Source: Bradyrhizobium sp. 195 (GTDB taxonomy: Bacteria; Pseudomonadota; Alphaproteobacteria; Rhizobiales; Xanthobacteraceae). Taken from it: a stretch of DNA of 64,000 bases. The translations under genes and the position numbers were made by a program. Of the stretch, positions 1-9,400 are shown piece after piece. Position 1 is the stretch's first letter. Every line of letters starts with the position of its first letter. The notes beneath the pieces were generated by a model, which was not told the origin of the DNA, searched no databases, and was given only the letters and a program-made list of their open reading frames with translations. The stretch lies in assembly GCF_023101665.1 (NCBI RefSeq), contig NZ_CP082163.1:156948-220947 (forward strand), written 5' to 3'.

Positions 1-357
1 GCCCAGGCCCTTTGGCGCGAAACCCTCACTGACGCCGCGATCTTCCGCGAATGGATCTGCAATATCGGCCAGCGGGATGCAACAAGCCGGGTGGCGCATC
101 TCGTGCTCGAATTGTATGCGAGGCTGAAGGCGATCGGACGTACTGACGGCCTCTCCTTCAACTTTCCGGCAACTCAAACGCTGTTCGCCGACGCCGTCGG
201 GACGAGCGTGGTGCATATGAATCGTGTAGTCCAGGAATTGCGCAATCAGCGTCTTCTGGACTTCGACAGGGGCCGCATTTCCATACTGGACGAAGCCAGA
301 CTAAGGAAAACGGCCGACTTCGACGCACTCTACCTTCACCAGGATCCGTCGCTCTGA
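1..357 (+). CDS. Crp/Fnr-family transcriptional regulator, C-terminal part (partial at window edge)
   Basis: The reading frame is open from base 1, so the N-terminal cyclic-nucleotide-like sensor domain lies outside the window. What remains is the end of the dimerisation helix (SRVAHLVLELYARL) and a winged helix-turn-helix with the recognition-helix pattern GTSVVHMNRVVQELR, then the typical tail (DFDALYLHQDPSL). It closely resembles the C-termini of the regulators at 4708 and 9802, so three paralogues sit in the first 11 kb. The stop is 3 nt before the DUF6894 gene at 361, suggesting co-transcription. The ligand and target genes cannot be inferred. Confidence 0.9.
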   Translation, partial: AQALWRETLTDAAIFREWICNIGQRDATSRVAHLVLELYARLKAIGRTDGLSFNFPATQTLFADAVGTSVVHMNRVVQELRNQRLLDFDRGRISILDEARLRKTADFDALYLHQDPSL

Positions 358-360
358 GCC

Positions 361-588
361 ATGCGGTACTATTTCGACATCCAAGATGACTTTCTTGCGG
401 TATCCGACAGCGAGGGAATCGAATATGGCAGCCTCGAAGTCGTGACCAAGGAAGCGATCATCGCCGCAACCTCGATCGGCAGGGACGTATTTACGTCCAA
501 GGGATCACAGGTAACCTTGACCGTCAGAGACGAACACAGGCCTTTATTCGAAATGACCCTCAGGATGACCCGCAAGGAATTGGGCTGA
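361..588 (+). CDS. DUF6894 family small protein
   Basis: A 75-residue protein starting MRYYFDIQDD and ending in a short beta-rich tail (VTLTVRDEHRPLFEMTLRM). The N-terminal (M)RYYFD signature and an acidic patch near residue 15 are typical of DUF6894 proteins, which are abundant in rhizobia and have no known function. It starts 3 nt after the upstream Crp/Fnr stop and is probably in the same transcript. Other members in this window are at 5661-6086 and 28800-29018. Confidence 0.8.
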   Translation: MRYYFDIQDDFLAVSDSEGIEYGSLEVVTKEAIIAATSIGRDVFTSKGSQVTLTVRDEHRPLFEMTLRMTRKELG

Positions 589-658
589 CGCTCCTGGTCG
601 GATCATGAATGCGGTAAGAGACCGCCACGCAAGCCGGATCGTTTGCTTGAATTCGGAC

Positions 659-865
659 CTACGGCTGCGCAGGCTGCTTGGCGCCGGTCGTGACGCTGGG
701 CGCAGAGTTCGGGTTCGACGTGGTCGTCTGGTCGCGGATGTCGCGGCCATTGTAAAAGACGATCGCCGCAACGACGGCAATTGTGAAAATTGCACCGATC
801 GCCCAAGCCGTCGGGCTGGTGCGGCGCAACCGATCGCTTCTCGTTTCGCCGATCTCTGACTTCAT
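659..865 (-). CDS. small single-pass membrane protein, function unknown
   Basis: A 68-residue protein with a basic N-terminus (MKSEIGETRSDRLRR), one hydrophobic segment at about residues 20-40 (AWAIGAIFTIAVVAAIVFY), and a hydrophilic Thr/Pro/Ala tail. This suggests an N-in membrane anchor with an exposed tail. I do not recognise a named family. The start is an ATG without a strong ribosome-binding site. The 70-bp gap to the convergent gene at 588 shows no clear terminator. Confidence 0.55.
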   Translation of the reverse strand: MKSEIGETRSDRLRRTSPTAWAIGAIFTIAVVAAIVFYNGRDIRDQTTTSNPNSAPSVTTGAKQPAQP

Positions 866-961
866 GTGCGACTTCCCGAGAGTATAGTGCCCGCAAGACT
901 CCCAAGCGGTGCGCGAGAGCGAGACGTCTCTTGTGGACCAATCAGCCGAGCCGAAAACGCT

Positions 962-1219
962 TCAGGCGGACAGTCCCGGTTCGTCGTCCAGCGTCACGCC
1001 TCGTTCAAGCATCGCCAACTCGGCGACGGCACGCTTGCCTGCCTCGGTCAGCGCATCGAGACTCTGCGTATGAGATCTCGCACACTCGACGATCCTCTCG
1101 GCCACATACGTTCGCGCACCGTGATGCGCCAACGTCTCGGGCAAGATCCTGCAAGCGCTCTCCAGCGCCATATCCATGCGGGAGATCGTGCGTTCGCTGA
1201 ATTGTTCGGTGATCAGCAT
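962..1219 (-). CDS. hypothetical protein, about 85 residues
   Basis: The frame starts MMLITEQFSERTISRMDMALE and is largely alpha-helical and hydrophilic, with no membrane segment or recognised motif. An in-frame ATG at 1243 would add eight residues, but GAGAGG lies 5 nt before the ATG at 1219, favouring the shorter form. It resembles conserved hypothetical proteins of Bradyrhizobium from memory; the role is unknown. It is flanked by gaps of about 100 and 220 bp. Confidence 0.55.
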   Translation of the reverse strand: MLITEQFSERTISRMDMALESACRILPETLAHHGARTYVAERIVECARSHTQSLDALTEAGKRAVAELAMLERGVTLDDEPGLSA

Positions 1220-1438
1220 CATGTCCTCTCTGCGCTGGATCATATCACCGGTCGTGGCCTGTACCGGTCCGCCGGCCGAGCTCCCAATTGGCGCATTCGT
1301 GCCGGAGCCTAGAGAAATCGGACGCCTTGCTCATTCACAAAGGTTAACCGCGCCGCGCCGTCGCCTCGAACAATTCGGGCATCGATGCTCATCGATGTCT
1401 CCGCAGGAACCTCGCAGCAGCGCCTACGTTGGCGCCGC

Positions 1439-1975
1439 ATGCAAAGCGAGCTGACTTACAAGACGCCGCCCCCGGATGGAATGAGCCCTGTTCTCGAACG
1501 GAATATTCGGGCGCTCGTCGAGCGCCGACGTCGCGAACAGGCCGGCGCCACCAAGCAACAGAAGCTGGCCGACGCCATTACCGCGTTTGCGGGCAGCATG
1601 ATGTTTGTCTATCTCCATCTCGTGGCGTTCGGCTTCTGGATCATCGCAAATTTGCGATGGATTCCGGGGGTGACGGCGTGGGATCCGACCTTCGTCGTGC
1701 TGGGCATGATTGCGTCGGTCGAAGCCATCTTTCTTTCGACGTTCGTCCTGATCTCCCAGAACCGGATGGCCGCCGAGGCCGACAAGCGGGCGGATCTTGA
1801 TCTGCAGATCAGCCTGCTGGCCGAGCATGAGCTTACCAAGGTGGCCGATGTGCTCAACGAGGTCGCGCGCCGCCTGCAAATTGACTCCAAGTCTCAGGCA
1901 GATCTCGACGAAGCGTCCCGCAGCATCGCTCCCGAACGCGTACTGGACAAGATCGAGGAAACGAACCGGCAGTGA
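1439..1975 (+). CDS. DUF1003 family membrane protein
   Basis: A 178-residue protein with the DUF1003 order: a basic N-terminal segment (ERNIRALVERRRREQ), two transmembrane helices (GSMMFVYLHLVAFGFWII and TFVVLGMIASVEAIFLSTFV), the conserved ISQNRMAAEADKRADLDLQ motif after the second helix, and a cytoplasmic helical tail. Family members are inner-membrane proteins of unknown function. The start at 1439 gives the family-like N-terminus MQSELTYKTPPP; an ATG at 1385 would add 18 atypical residues. No promoter could be assigned. Confidence 0.85.
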   Translation: MQSELTYKTPPPDGMSPVLERNIRALVERRRREQAGATKQQKLADAITAFAGSMMFVYLHLVAFGFWIIANLRWIPGVTAWDPTFVVLGMIASVEAIFLSTFVLISQNRMAAEADKRADLDLQISLLAEHELTKVADVLNEVARRLQIDSKSQADLDEASRSIAPERVLDKIEETNRQ

Positions 1976-2016
1976 ACCGGCCGCCTCGTGAACGCGGCCT
2001 CGGGAACGCGTCGGCG

Positions 2017-2217
2017 TCATCTCCACATGGTCGGGGCGTCCACCAACGCTCGCTGTGCGACCAACTTGAGGCTCTCCGCGGAAATCTCGCCGTTCCTGGC
2101 ACTTTCGAGCAGCTTCGATGCCACATGGACTCGTGCACCTGGATCGTCACGGTAAACGGCTGCGCAGACCTCATCGAAGATTTTCCGCAGCAGCGTGGTC
2201 GTTTCGGCATCAAGCAT
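2017..2217 (-). CDS. 66-residue conserved hypothetical, paralogue of 46158-46358
   Basis: A small helical protein starting MLDAETTTLLRKIFDEVC and ending LVDAPTMWR. It aligns over its full length with the island protein at 46158-46358 (MFDSVTTALLRAVLDEVC ... LSEAPTMWR), sharing DEVC, the HVASK(L/I)LE block and the invariant C-terminal APTMWR. That match fixes the start at 2217 rather than at the ATG 165 nt upstream. No family name is recognised. Conservation of the terminal PTMWR may mark a binding surface; this is inference. Confidence 0.75.
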   Translation of the reverse strand: MLDAETTTLLRKIFDEVCAAVYRDDPGARVHVASKLLESARNGEISAESLKLVAQRALVDAPTMWR

Positions 2218-2412
2218 GGCGCTCCCCAATCCCGCAGGGGGATCATGCCCGAAAGCCGCAAGACGCGAATTCGCACATGTTAAAGCTTGCAGAAATGAGT
2301 AGCCGGCTCGACGTCTCCGGCGGAACGCCGTACGATTTTGCATCGCAAAAGGGATGCTGCCGGGCGGCGCCGATGCGCGCATCCGCCTGGGGAGCGCCCC
2401 TCCAGCTCTAGC

Positions 2413-2908
2413 TCAGGCGGCTCGTCGCCGGTGCTCGAGGAATTCCATGGTGACGTTCTCGACATTGGAGTCGATCCAGGCCGCCATGCGTTGCTCCTCC
2501 TTCAGCGAGGTCTCGAGGTCCGCCTTGGCGTCGGATGCACCCGCGGAGTCGCACAGCGCGAGAAGAGACTTGTAGGCGGCGATCTCGAAATTCTCGAATG
2601 CGTTATTGGCGAAAGTGTTCTTGAGGATTTCATCCCCCGCGGCGGCATGCGCCATCGCCTGCATGTTGGCCATCACGGACTGGGTGGTGTCCTTGAGAGC
2701 CGAAGTGCTCTCGCCACAGGCTTCGAGGCAACGTTCGAGCCGCTTGAGCTGTTCGTTGGTCTCGTGCAGATGAGCTGTCAGCTTGCTCTTGACCTCCGGG
2801 TATTCGTCGAGGCGCTCCGACTGGCGCTCCATCAGCTCGCGCGCTTGAACTTCCATCGCATGCGTTCCGTAGACCCACGATGAAGGTATCTCTGGCCGCG
2901 TTTGTCAT
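2413..2908 (-). pseudogene. ferritin-like DUF892 (YciE/YciF type) gene with a frameshift near its start
   Basis: The larger frame (2413-2856) encodes MEVQARELMERQSERLDEY and then a four-helix ferritin-like domain. The natural N-terminus, MTNAARDTFIVGLRNA, starts at 2908 with a good ribosome-binding region but lies in another frame. The two frames meet at about 2859-2862, where GCATGC on the coding strand would need to be GCACATGC to give RNA-HA-ME. This indicates a 2-nt CA loss. Translation might restart at the internal ATG at 2856, giving 147 residues. The family is tied to stress resistance. A second, intact DUF892 gene is at 59191. Confidence 0.75.
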
Positions 2909-2944
2909 CCTGGCTGATCCTTTGTGATTGGTGATCGCCGGGGC

Positions 2945-2969
2945 AACCTGTCGCCCGGGGCATCGTTCC
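2945..2969 (-). promoter_or_regulatory. candidate EcfG-type promoter for the DUF892 gene
   Basis: On the minus strand GGAAC (2969-2965) is followed after 16 nt by GGTT (2948-2945), matching the GGAAC-N16/17-NGTT pattern of alphaproteobacterial general-stress promoters. It lies 36 nt upstream of the ATG at 2908. The element TGGAACGATGCCC is also found upstream of the next gene, at about 3276-3288, where the -10 match is poor. Confidence 0.55.
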
Positions 2970-3075
2970 AAACGGCTTCCGGATCACGCGCGGGGGGCCC
3001 GCTGCGCGTTGTGGACATCGTCGTCCGAGAACGACGGCTCGCCTGCGTTGCCAGGCGTTTCAATCATGAGACATG

Positions 3076-3222
3076 CTATTCCATTCGGCCTTTCTGCCTG
3101 AGATCGTTGATGCGGGTCTCGGCCTCCTGCCTGGACTGGACCAACTCCGACCAGTCCTCCACCCGCGCCTCTCTGCTCAGGCGCTTGAGTTCGTCGAGTT
3201 GTTCCTGAGTTGGCTTTTCCAT
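3076..3222 (-). CDS. DUF3072-like small protein
   Basis: A 48-residue protein starting MEKPTQEQLDELKRLSREA and ending in a helix with ETRINDLRQKGRME. The T-x-x-Q-x-x-x-L-x-x-L opening and the A-x-x-x-I-x-x-L ending fit the DUF3072 pattern, whose function is unknown. The ATG at 3222 has AGAAAGGA upstream. A longer frame exists upstream but its residues look non-coding. Confidence 0.65.
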   Translation of the reverse strand: MEKPTQEQLDELKRLSREARVEDWSELVQSRQEAETRINDLRQKGRME

Positions 3223-3395
3223 GTCGGATCCTTTCTCTGCGGTGCTTCGCCGCAGCGAGGATATCGCGTCACCCCGGGCATCGTTCCACGCTGCTGCAAT
3301 CGCAGACGCGCGTGCTCGCTGACGCGGACGGCTGGTTGCGGCCCCGCATAGATCGTCAGGAACACGCCTCCGATCAGAACGAACGTCCACCACAT
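3177..3395 (-). CDS. possible small membrane protein
   Basis: A possible 72-residue product starting MWWTFVLIGGVFLTIYAG, a convincing single membrane segment, followed by a basic tail. Its 3' end overlaps the DUF3072-like gene in another frame, so the true C-terminus is doubtful and a frame lesion near 3240 is possible. A weak GGAGC lies upstream. Only the hydrophobic N-terminus supports it. Confidence 0.3.
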   Translation of the reverse strand: MWWTFVLIGGVFLTIYAGPQPAVRVSEHARLRLQQRGTMPGVTRYPRCGEAPQRKDPTWKSQLRNNSTNSSA

Positions 3396-3576
3396 GCTGA
3401 ATGATAGGAGCAGCCGCCCTTCACCACATTCACGCAGGTTAAGTCCGGAGCTGCGGGCGCGTCGCCGTTCGGCCGCGCACGACCTGTCGATGCGGATCAA
3501 ATCATTCCGACACCCTAGGAACGCTTGCAGCGGGGCTCGATTGGACGATTACATTCAAACCTCAGGGAGCAACAAT

Positions 3577-3894
3577 ATGCGTAAGACAATCTTCACGATC
3601 TCCGTGGCGGCTCTGTTGGCTGGCGCATCAGTCGGTGCTGCCTTCGCGCAAGGCGCTGGCGCTGGCGGTGGTGGTGGTGGCGCGGGTGGCGGTGCCGGAG
3701 GTGCGGGCGCTGGAGCCGGAGCTGGTGGTGGCGCTGGTGCTGGTGCTGGTGACGGCGGCAGCGGGGCCGGCGCCGCGGGCGCAGGGGGCGGCGGCATCAC
3801 ACATGTCGAGCGTGGCGGCCAAGGCGCCTCAAGTCCTTCCGGCATGCGCAACGAGACGACACCTCCATCAAACGGGGTCGTGCCCCGACGTTGA
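3577..3894 (+). CDS. secreted Gly/Ala-rich low-complexity protein
   Basis: A 105-residue protein. Residues 1-24 form a Sec signal peptide (MRKTIFTISVAALLAGASVG, then AAFAQ as the cleavage region). The mature part is about 55 residues of Gly/Ala repeats, followed by a short unique tail (ITHVERGGQGASSPSGMRN). CAGGGAGC precedes the ATG at suitable spacing. Such proteins are common and uncharacterised in rhizobia. The low complexity suggests a disordered periplasmic or extracellular protein. Confidence 0.6.
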   Translation: MRKTIFTISVAALLAGASVGAAFAQGAGAGGGGGGAGGGAGGAGAGAGAGGGAGAGAGDGGSGAGAAGAGGGGITHVERGGQGASSPSGMRNETTPPSNGVVPRR

Positions 3895-4075
3895 CGGTTT
3901 GCCGACCGCGCAGGTTGAGGGGCCGATTGCTTCGACGTGCGCGGGGCACAGCGGCCACGGCGGGCCCTCTCCGCCGCCGGGGCCGCATCCATTTCGATCG
4001 CCTGGCGAGGGTACGAGTCTCGAAGACCTCCAGATCACTGCGCGAAAAGATTAGGAGCGCAACTTCCGGTGTCGG

Positions 4076-4480
4076 TTGCGCATTTGCGCCAACAACGTCG
4101 CGGCTGAATCCACGGACGGCGCTGGCGGTTCGGCTTTACAACTCGACCAGCGACCCGGCATGCAGGAGATGCTGAGCTATCTCATCGCCCACGACACCGT
4201 GCATCAGCAGCAATGGCTCGCGGTGATCGACGACATGGGCGCCGATGCCGCGCTGCCGATTCCCAACAATTTCGATCGCAGCAAGGAGGCGACGGAATTC
4301 AGCTACATGTTCATGGGGACCGAACACCACGCAGCCTCGATCCAGCCGGGGCGCTATTGCGAGGGGTCTTCGATCGACGGTCGGGGTGAATTCAGCTTCC
4401 GCGCCGGGTTCGAACCTCTCGTCGAAGAGCCGGTTCCGGGGCCGGCGCGGCCCGACAGCGGCGCGCAAGTGGAACAGATG
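4076..4480 (+). pseudogene. manganese catalase remnant (C-terminal part, frameshifted)
   Basis: Pieces of the C-terminal half of a Mn-catalase are spread over two frames. VAAEST in one frame is followed by ALAVRLYNSTSDP in the next, then GMQEMLSYLIAHDTVHQQQW and EATEFSYMFMG back in the first. The expected order of these family motifs is kept, so frames switch at about 4113-4121 and 4154-4158, consistent with three lost G residues in GGG runs. The N-terminal half with most metal ligands is missing, so no active enzyme can be made. Confidence 0.75.
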
Positions 4481-4642
4481 AAAGAACCGCCGGTGACCCA
4501 TGCGCTGACGCTGATGGTGCCGAGCGCGAGCCGTCCGCCCCCAATGGGCGAGGTGGCGATAATCGCTTGCCCCCCGCAACTTCGAACCGCCCCTCTCCCC
4601 CTTCCGGCTCATCCCAACCGCGCGAGATTCTGGGAACAACGT

Positions 4643-4667
4643 GGAACCTGCCGCGCGAGATTTCGTT
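4643..4667 (+). promoter_or_regulatory. EcfG-type promoter for the Crp/Fnr gene at 4708
   Basis: GGAAC at 4643-4647, 16 nt, then CGTT at 4664-4667 is an exact match to the general-stress pattern. Transcription would begin near 4674. This rules out the in-frame ATG at 4567 as start and supports the ATG at 4708. Confidence 0.7.
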
Positions 4668-4707
4668 TTTATGGCTTCAGGGCTCCGGAATATTCAGGGC
4701 TCCGGGA

Positions 4708-5658
4708 ATGTTGCACCGCCTGACACTCAAAGGCCGATCCTATGAAGAGCTTCGTCAACTCGCTGCCGAGCGGCGGACGCTTGCGACGTCCGAGGAGGGT
4801 CATCTCCGAGCGCTGCTTCTGAACGAGGCGGCGCTGCTGGACTTCTACGCCGAGTTGCGCGCGTGGATGGAGCGCACTCCGCCATCCGAAGGAGGTGCTC
4901 AATTCGCAGCCGCAACCTTGGCTCCGTCAGGCGCTTTCGATCTGTCTCCCTTGTTGGGCACCTTGGGCCGCCGAATGGGCCTGTCGATCGCAGACCAGCA
5001 GGCTCTGCTCTCGATTGTGCATGTGCGAAATGTCGTCAAGGACGAAATGATCATCGAAGAAGGAGCGGGCCCTGTGCCGCTGCTCCTGCTGTGCAGTGGG
5101 GTGGCCCGTGCCACCCGCACCCTGGAAGACGGCGGCCAGCAGATCGTCGCACTATGTCTCCCTGGCGATCCGCTCAATCCAGGAGACTTCATTCTGGGTC
5201 GGTCCGGAATTTCAATCAGCACGTTCTCGCCGGCTCTGGTCCTGTCGGTTTCGGCGGCCGAGTTGCTTCCGATCCTGGAACAGCGGCCGGCCATCGTACG
5301 GGGCCTCTGGCGCGAGACGGCATGGCGGGCTTCCGTTCAAAGGGAATGGCTGATCTGGCTGGGCCGGAAACCGGCCGAGGCGCGCCTCGCTCATCTCCTA
5401 TGTGAGATCGCTTGTCGTTCGGTCAGCAGCCGAAGGGAGACCGACGATGTCGAATTCCCGCTAACGCAGCGCGAACTCGGCGACGTCCTTGGGCTCTCGA
5501 CCGTGCACGTCAACAGGGTCCTGCAACAACTGCGAAACAGCAAGCTGGTTGATTTCAGCCGGGGCCGGCTCGTCATCCGCGACCGGGCGGGGCTTTATCA
5601 GGCTGCTGAATTCGACCCGGCCTATCTCGAAATACCTGCGGGGGAGGGTAACGGTTGA
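4708..5658 (+). CDS. Crp/Fnr-family transcriptional regulator
   Basis: A 316-residue protein. The first 55 or so residues are an extra helical extension (MLHRLTLKGRSYEELRQLAA). The cyclic-nucleotide-binding-like beta-roll follows (about 95-190, with PLLLLCSGVARATRTLEDGG), then the dimer helix and a winged helix-turn-helix (about 235-300) with recognition helix GLSTVHVNRVLQQLR. There is no Fnr-type cysteine cluster, so oxygen sensing by an Fe-S centre is unlikely. The start is set by the promoter at 4643-4667. Between promoter and ATG, a unit near TTCAGGGCTCCGG occurs twice (4676-4709). The gene converges with 5661-6086, separated by 2 nt. Confidence 0.85.
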   Translation: MLHRLTLKGRSYEELRQLAAERRTLATSEEGHLRALLLNEAALLDFYAELRAWMERTPPSEGGAQFAAATLAPSGAFDLSPLLGTLGRRMGLSIADQQALLSIVHVRNVVKDEMIIEEGAGPVPLLLLCSGVARATRTLEDGGQQIVALCLPGDPLNPGDFILGRSGISISTFSPALVLSVSAAELLPILEQRPAIVRGLWRETAWRASVQREWLIWLGRKPAEARLAHLLCEIACRSVSSRRETDDVEFPLTQRELGDVLGLSTVHVNRVLQQLRNSKLVDFSRGRLVIRDRAGLYQAAEFDPAYLEIPAGEGNG

Positions 5659-5660
5659 AG

Positions 5661-6086
5661 TTAGCCGGCGCGCCTCTTCAGACGCTCCAGCTGTACGTGA
5701 ATAGCACCCGACGTTGTACGCATCTTTCTCAACTCCTCCTGAATCTCAGCCTTGAGGCGTTTGCCGCGGGTCAGTTGCTGGTTGCAGGACTCAATGAGCT
5801 GATTGCCGCTCTGCCCGTGACTCTGATTCCGAGCCGCAGACAGCCGTGGCGGCTTCGGGCGCAAAACGTCCGAGAACGGCACCTGCATCAGGGAGTGGCG
5901 CTCGGCATCAAGTATCTCCACGGAATCGAGATTCGGATCGCAGCGCGCCCGGAGCTTCTCAAACGATATTTCCAGAGCCGAACGGCACGCGTCGAGATAG
6001 GCCTCTTCCAGCGAGGGGAATTCCGTCCCGACATCGTCCGCCTCGGTCGTTCCGCCCGAGGTAAAGTCGAAGAAGAAAAGCGGCAT
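5661..6086 (-). CDS. DUF6894-domain protein with helical C-terminal extension
   Basis: A 141-residue protein. The N-terminus MPLFFFDFTSGGTTEADD is a DUF6894 signature, with the domain running to about residue 75 (DAERHSLMQVPF). The second half is basic and predicted helical or coiled-coil (QQLTRGKRLKAEIQEELRKM), an addition not seen in the two shorter paralogues here. The start at 6086 gives the family N-terminus; an ATG at 6113 adds nine atypical residues. Function unknown. Confidence 0.75.
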   Translation of the reverse strand: MPLFFFDFTSGGTTEADDVGTEFPSLEEAYLDACRSALEISFEKLRARCDPNLDSVEILDAERHSLMQVPFSDVLRPKPPRLSAARNQSHGQSGNQLIESCNQQLTRGKRLKAEIQEELRKMRTTSGAIHVQLERLKRRAG

Positions 6087-6472
6087 CGGGAATCGTTTCC
6101 CAGCAGGCATCAAGTCGCCATAACGCAGTCAACGAGTTTTTGTGCCTGGCATCTGGAATTGCTCGGATTCTCATTCGGGATGGCGTTGGCGCAGACACAA
6201 CGGCCGGTCAGGAACTCCCGTCGAAACCGTTCTTGACACTCTCCTGTTTGGTGCGAGGGTAGAACAGATTGTCACCCCTGCGGAGATCGAATGCCCGACC
6301 AGCACATTTTGATGGCGCTCCCTGCAGCCGTACCCGGTCAGTGCGGGGAGCTCGAAGCCGGGAGGGCATCGCGCCTGCTGGATGAAGGGATGTCGAGGTC
6401 ACGGACTGCATTGGCGCTCGCTCGTGCCAAGCGCGCGCAGGGTCTGGCATCGATGCCGTGGAGCGCACGGCC
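6087..6472. other. intergenic region
   Basis: These 386 bp separate divergent genes. I see no EcfG-type site and no clear sigma-70 promoter. A 61-codon frame at 6291-6476 has GGAG upstream but no recognisable features and overlaps the next start, so it is not called. Confidence 0.5.
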
Positions 6473-9400
6473 ATGACGGTGGCGGATACCTTTCCAATCG
6501 TTGGCATCGGCGCGTCGGCCGGCGGAATCGAAGCGCTCGAAGGGTTCTTTCGCGGCTTGCCCCCGGCGCCGGGTCTCGCGCTGGTTGTCGTGACGCATCT
6601 CAGCCCGGAGCGGGAAAGCCTGCTGCCTGAGATCGTCGGTCGTTACACGGCCCTGCCGGTGCAGGTGGCCACCGATGGGATGCAGGTCCGGAATGACCAC
6701 GTCTACGTCATGCCGGCCAAAGCCATTCTCGGCATCGAAAACCGCCGGCTGACGCTTCGCAAGAGCAGCAGCTACCGTCAGCACAAGCCGATCGATATTT
6801 TCATGAGCGCGCTGGCGGTCGATATCGGCGAGCTCGCAGGCGGCGTCGTCCTCTCGGGAGGGGACGCGGACGGCACGCTTGGCGTCAAGGCCATCAAGGA
6901 GCGCGGCGGGATTACGTTCGCGCAGATCGGCGACGGCTTCGGCCCGCAGCATCCCGATATGCCCGACGCTGCAATCTCCTCCGGCCTCATCGATTTCGCG
7001 ATACCGGTCGAAGACATGGGCGCCAAACTGGTCGAGTTCGCCCGTGGCACCGACCTGTTCAGCCAAATCCGCGACGACGGCGCCGAGAACTCCGAAGATC
7101 AGGGGATCAGCCAGTCGTTGCCGGAGATCTACGCAATATTGCGCAATCAGATCGGGCACGATTTCAGCGGGTACAAGATCAAGACCTTCATTCGCCGCGT
7201 CCAGCGCCGCATGCAGGTCACCCAACTCGCCACCATCGAGGCCTATGTCGAGCGGCTACGGCAGGAGCCGACGGAAGTCGGCGCCCTTTTCCGGGACCTG
7301 CTCATCAACGTGACGAACTTCTTCCGGGACGCGGACGCCTTCGAGGCGCTCGCAACGACGGTCATTCCCAAGATCTTCGAAGGACGGGGCGCGGACGACA
7401 CGGTCCGGATCTGGGTTCCAGGCTGTGCCACTGGAGAGGAGGTTTTTTCGATTGCAATCCTGGCGCGCGAACATATGGAAACACTCACGGCCGTACCGCG
7501 CGTGCAGATCTTTGCCACGGACATCGACGAACGGGCCCTCGCGGTGGCGCGAACTGCCCGCTATCCCGGCCCGCTGCTCGACAGCGTATCGGCCGAACGC
7601 CGCAAGCGCTTCTTCGTGTCGGATGGCGTTAGCTATGTCGTCTCCAAGGACGTGCGCGACCTCTGCATCTTCTCACCCCACAGCGTCATCCGCGACCCGC
7701 CATTCTCGCGCATCGATCTGGTGTCCTGCCGCAACCTGCTGATCTATTTCGGCGTGGACGTGCAGAATCAGGTGATCCCGACCTTCCACTATGCGCTGCG
7801 TCCGGAGGGCTACCTGTTCCTCGGCTCGGCCGAGAATGCCAGCCAGTTCGCGGATTTGTTTGCACCGATCGAAAAGCGGCATCGTATCTTTCGCCGACGC
7901 TCCGATTCCGCCTCTCCGAGGCTTCCCATCGCGCTAAGCGGCGTGCGTCCCGGGGCCGGTACGGACCTGCTTCCGCGGCGCCAACCCCTCGCCGGCCTCG
8001 CTTTACGGCAGGCCGTCGAGGAGCACGTCGTGGAGCACTTTGCCCCGCCGCATGTCGTCGTCAATCACGACGGTGACGTGGTCTACTACTCGACCCGGAC
8101 CGGAAAATATCTGGAAGCGCCTGCCGGAGCTCCGACGCGGCAGCTTCTGACCATGGCACGAAGGGGCCTCCGGCTGGATCTGAGAACGCTGTTCCGGGAG
8201 GTGATCGAGGCCGGACGAGCCGCAACGCGGAGCGGCGTTTCACTCGACAGCGAAGACGGCGGGATGCAGCTAGTCAACTTGACAATCAAGCCGCTGGACG
8301 ACCGCGACGGCGGCGAGCCGCTCTATCTGGTGCTCTTCTCCGATCATGGACCGGCGCTCAGTCGGGAGGAAGCTCTGAACCGGGCCCAGGTCGGCCACAG
8401 CGATGCGGCTGCGCACATCGAGCGCGAACTGCGCGAGACCCGGGACCGCCTGCAATCCATGATCGAGGAGTACGAGACCGCGCTGGAGGAACTGAAGTCT
8501 TCGAACGAGGAGCTCGTCTCCGTCAACGAAGAGATGCAATCGACCAACGAGGAGCTGGAGGCCTCCAAGGAAGAATTGCACTCGGTGAACGAGGAGCTTC
8601 ATACCGTCAATGCCGAACTCCACGGCAAGGTGGACGCGCTGGATCGGGCGAACAGCGACCTGCAGAACCTGTTCGAAAGCACCGAGGTCGCGACCATTTT
8701 CCTGGACAGGAAGCTCGTCATTAGAAGCTTTACTCCTGCGGTCACGAAGGTGTTCAACATCCTTCCGACGGACAAGGGACGGCCGATCACCGATCTTTCG
8801 AGCCGACTGAACCTGACCGGCTTTTCGGACGATATCGCCAAGGTGTTCGCGGGTGCGGATCCGATTGAGAGAAGGGTCGGCGGCGCGGGACAAGATCCGC
8901 ACTATCTGGTGCGGCTAGCGCCCTACCGCGACGGTGATCGGAAAATCCGGGGCGTCGTCGTGACCTTCATCGACGTGACGAGCCTGACCCGTTCGGAAGC
9001 AAGGCAGCGCGTTCTCATTGCCGAGCTGCAGCACCGGACTCGCAATTTTCTTTCGATTGTCCAGGCGCTTGCTCAACAAACGCTCGGAAACGGCGGATCC
9101 CTGCAGGAATTCTCGACCCGGCTTGCAGCCCTCGGGCGCGTCCAGAGTCTCGTCACCAAGGCAAGCGAGCGCCAGCTCGATTTTGGCGATATCATCCGCT
9201 CGGAACTGCAAGCGGTCGGTGCCACCGAGGACAAGGTGTCGGTCTCCGGTCCCGCGGTTCCCTTGGGATTCGAACTCGTCCAAACGATCGGACTTGCCCT
9301 GCATGAACTGACCACGAACGCAGTCAAACACGGCGCTCTCAAGGAGAACCAGGGCCGGCTCGATATCTCCTGGCGTATTCAACCGAACGGTCAGAGCACC

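Noticed and set aside
4567..4707. Longer N-terminus for the Crp/Fnr gene at 4708
   Set aside because: An exact EcfG-type promoter lies at 4643-4667, so the upstream ATG would not be in the transcript.
6291..6476. A 61-codon gene before the hybrid kinase
   Set aside because: It has GGAG upstream but no recognisable protein features and it overlaps the kinase start.
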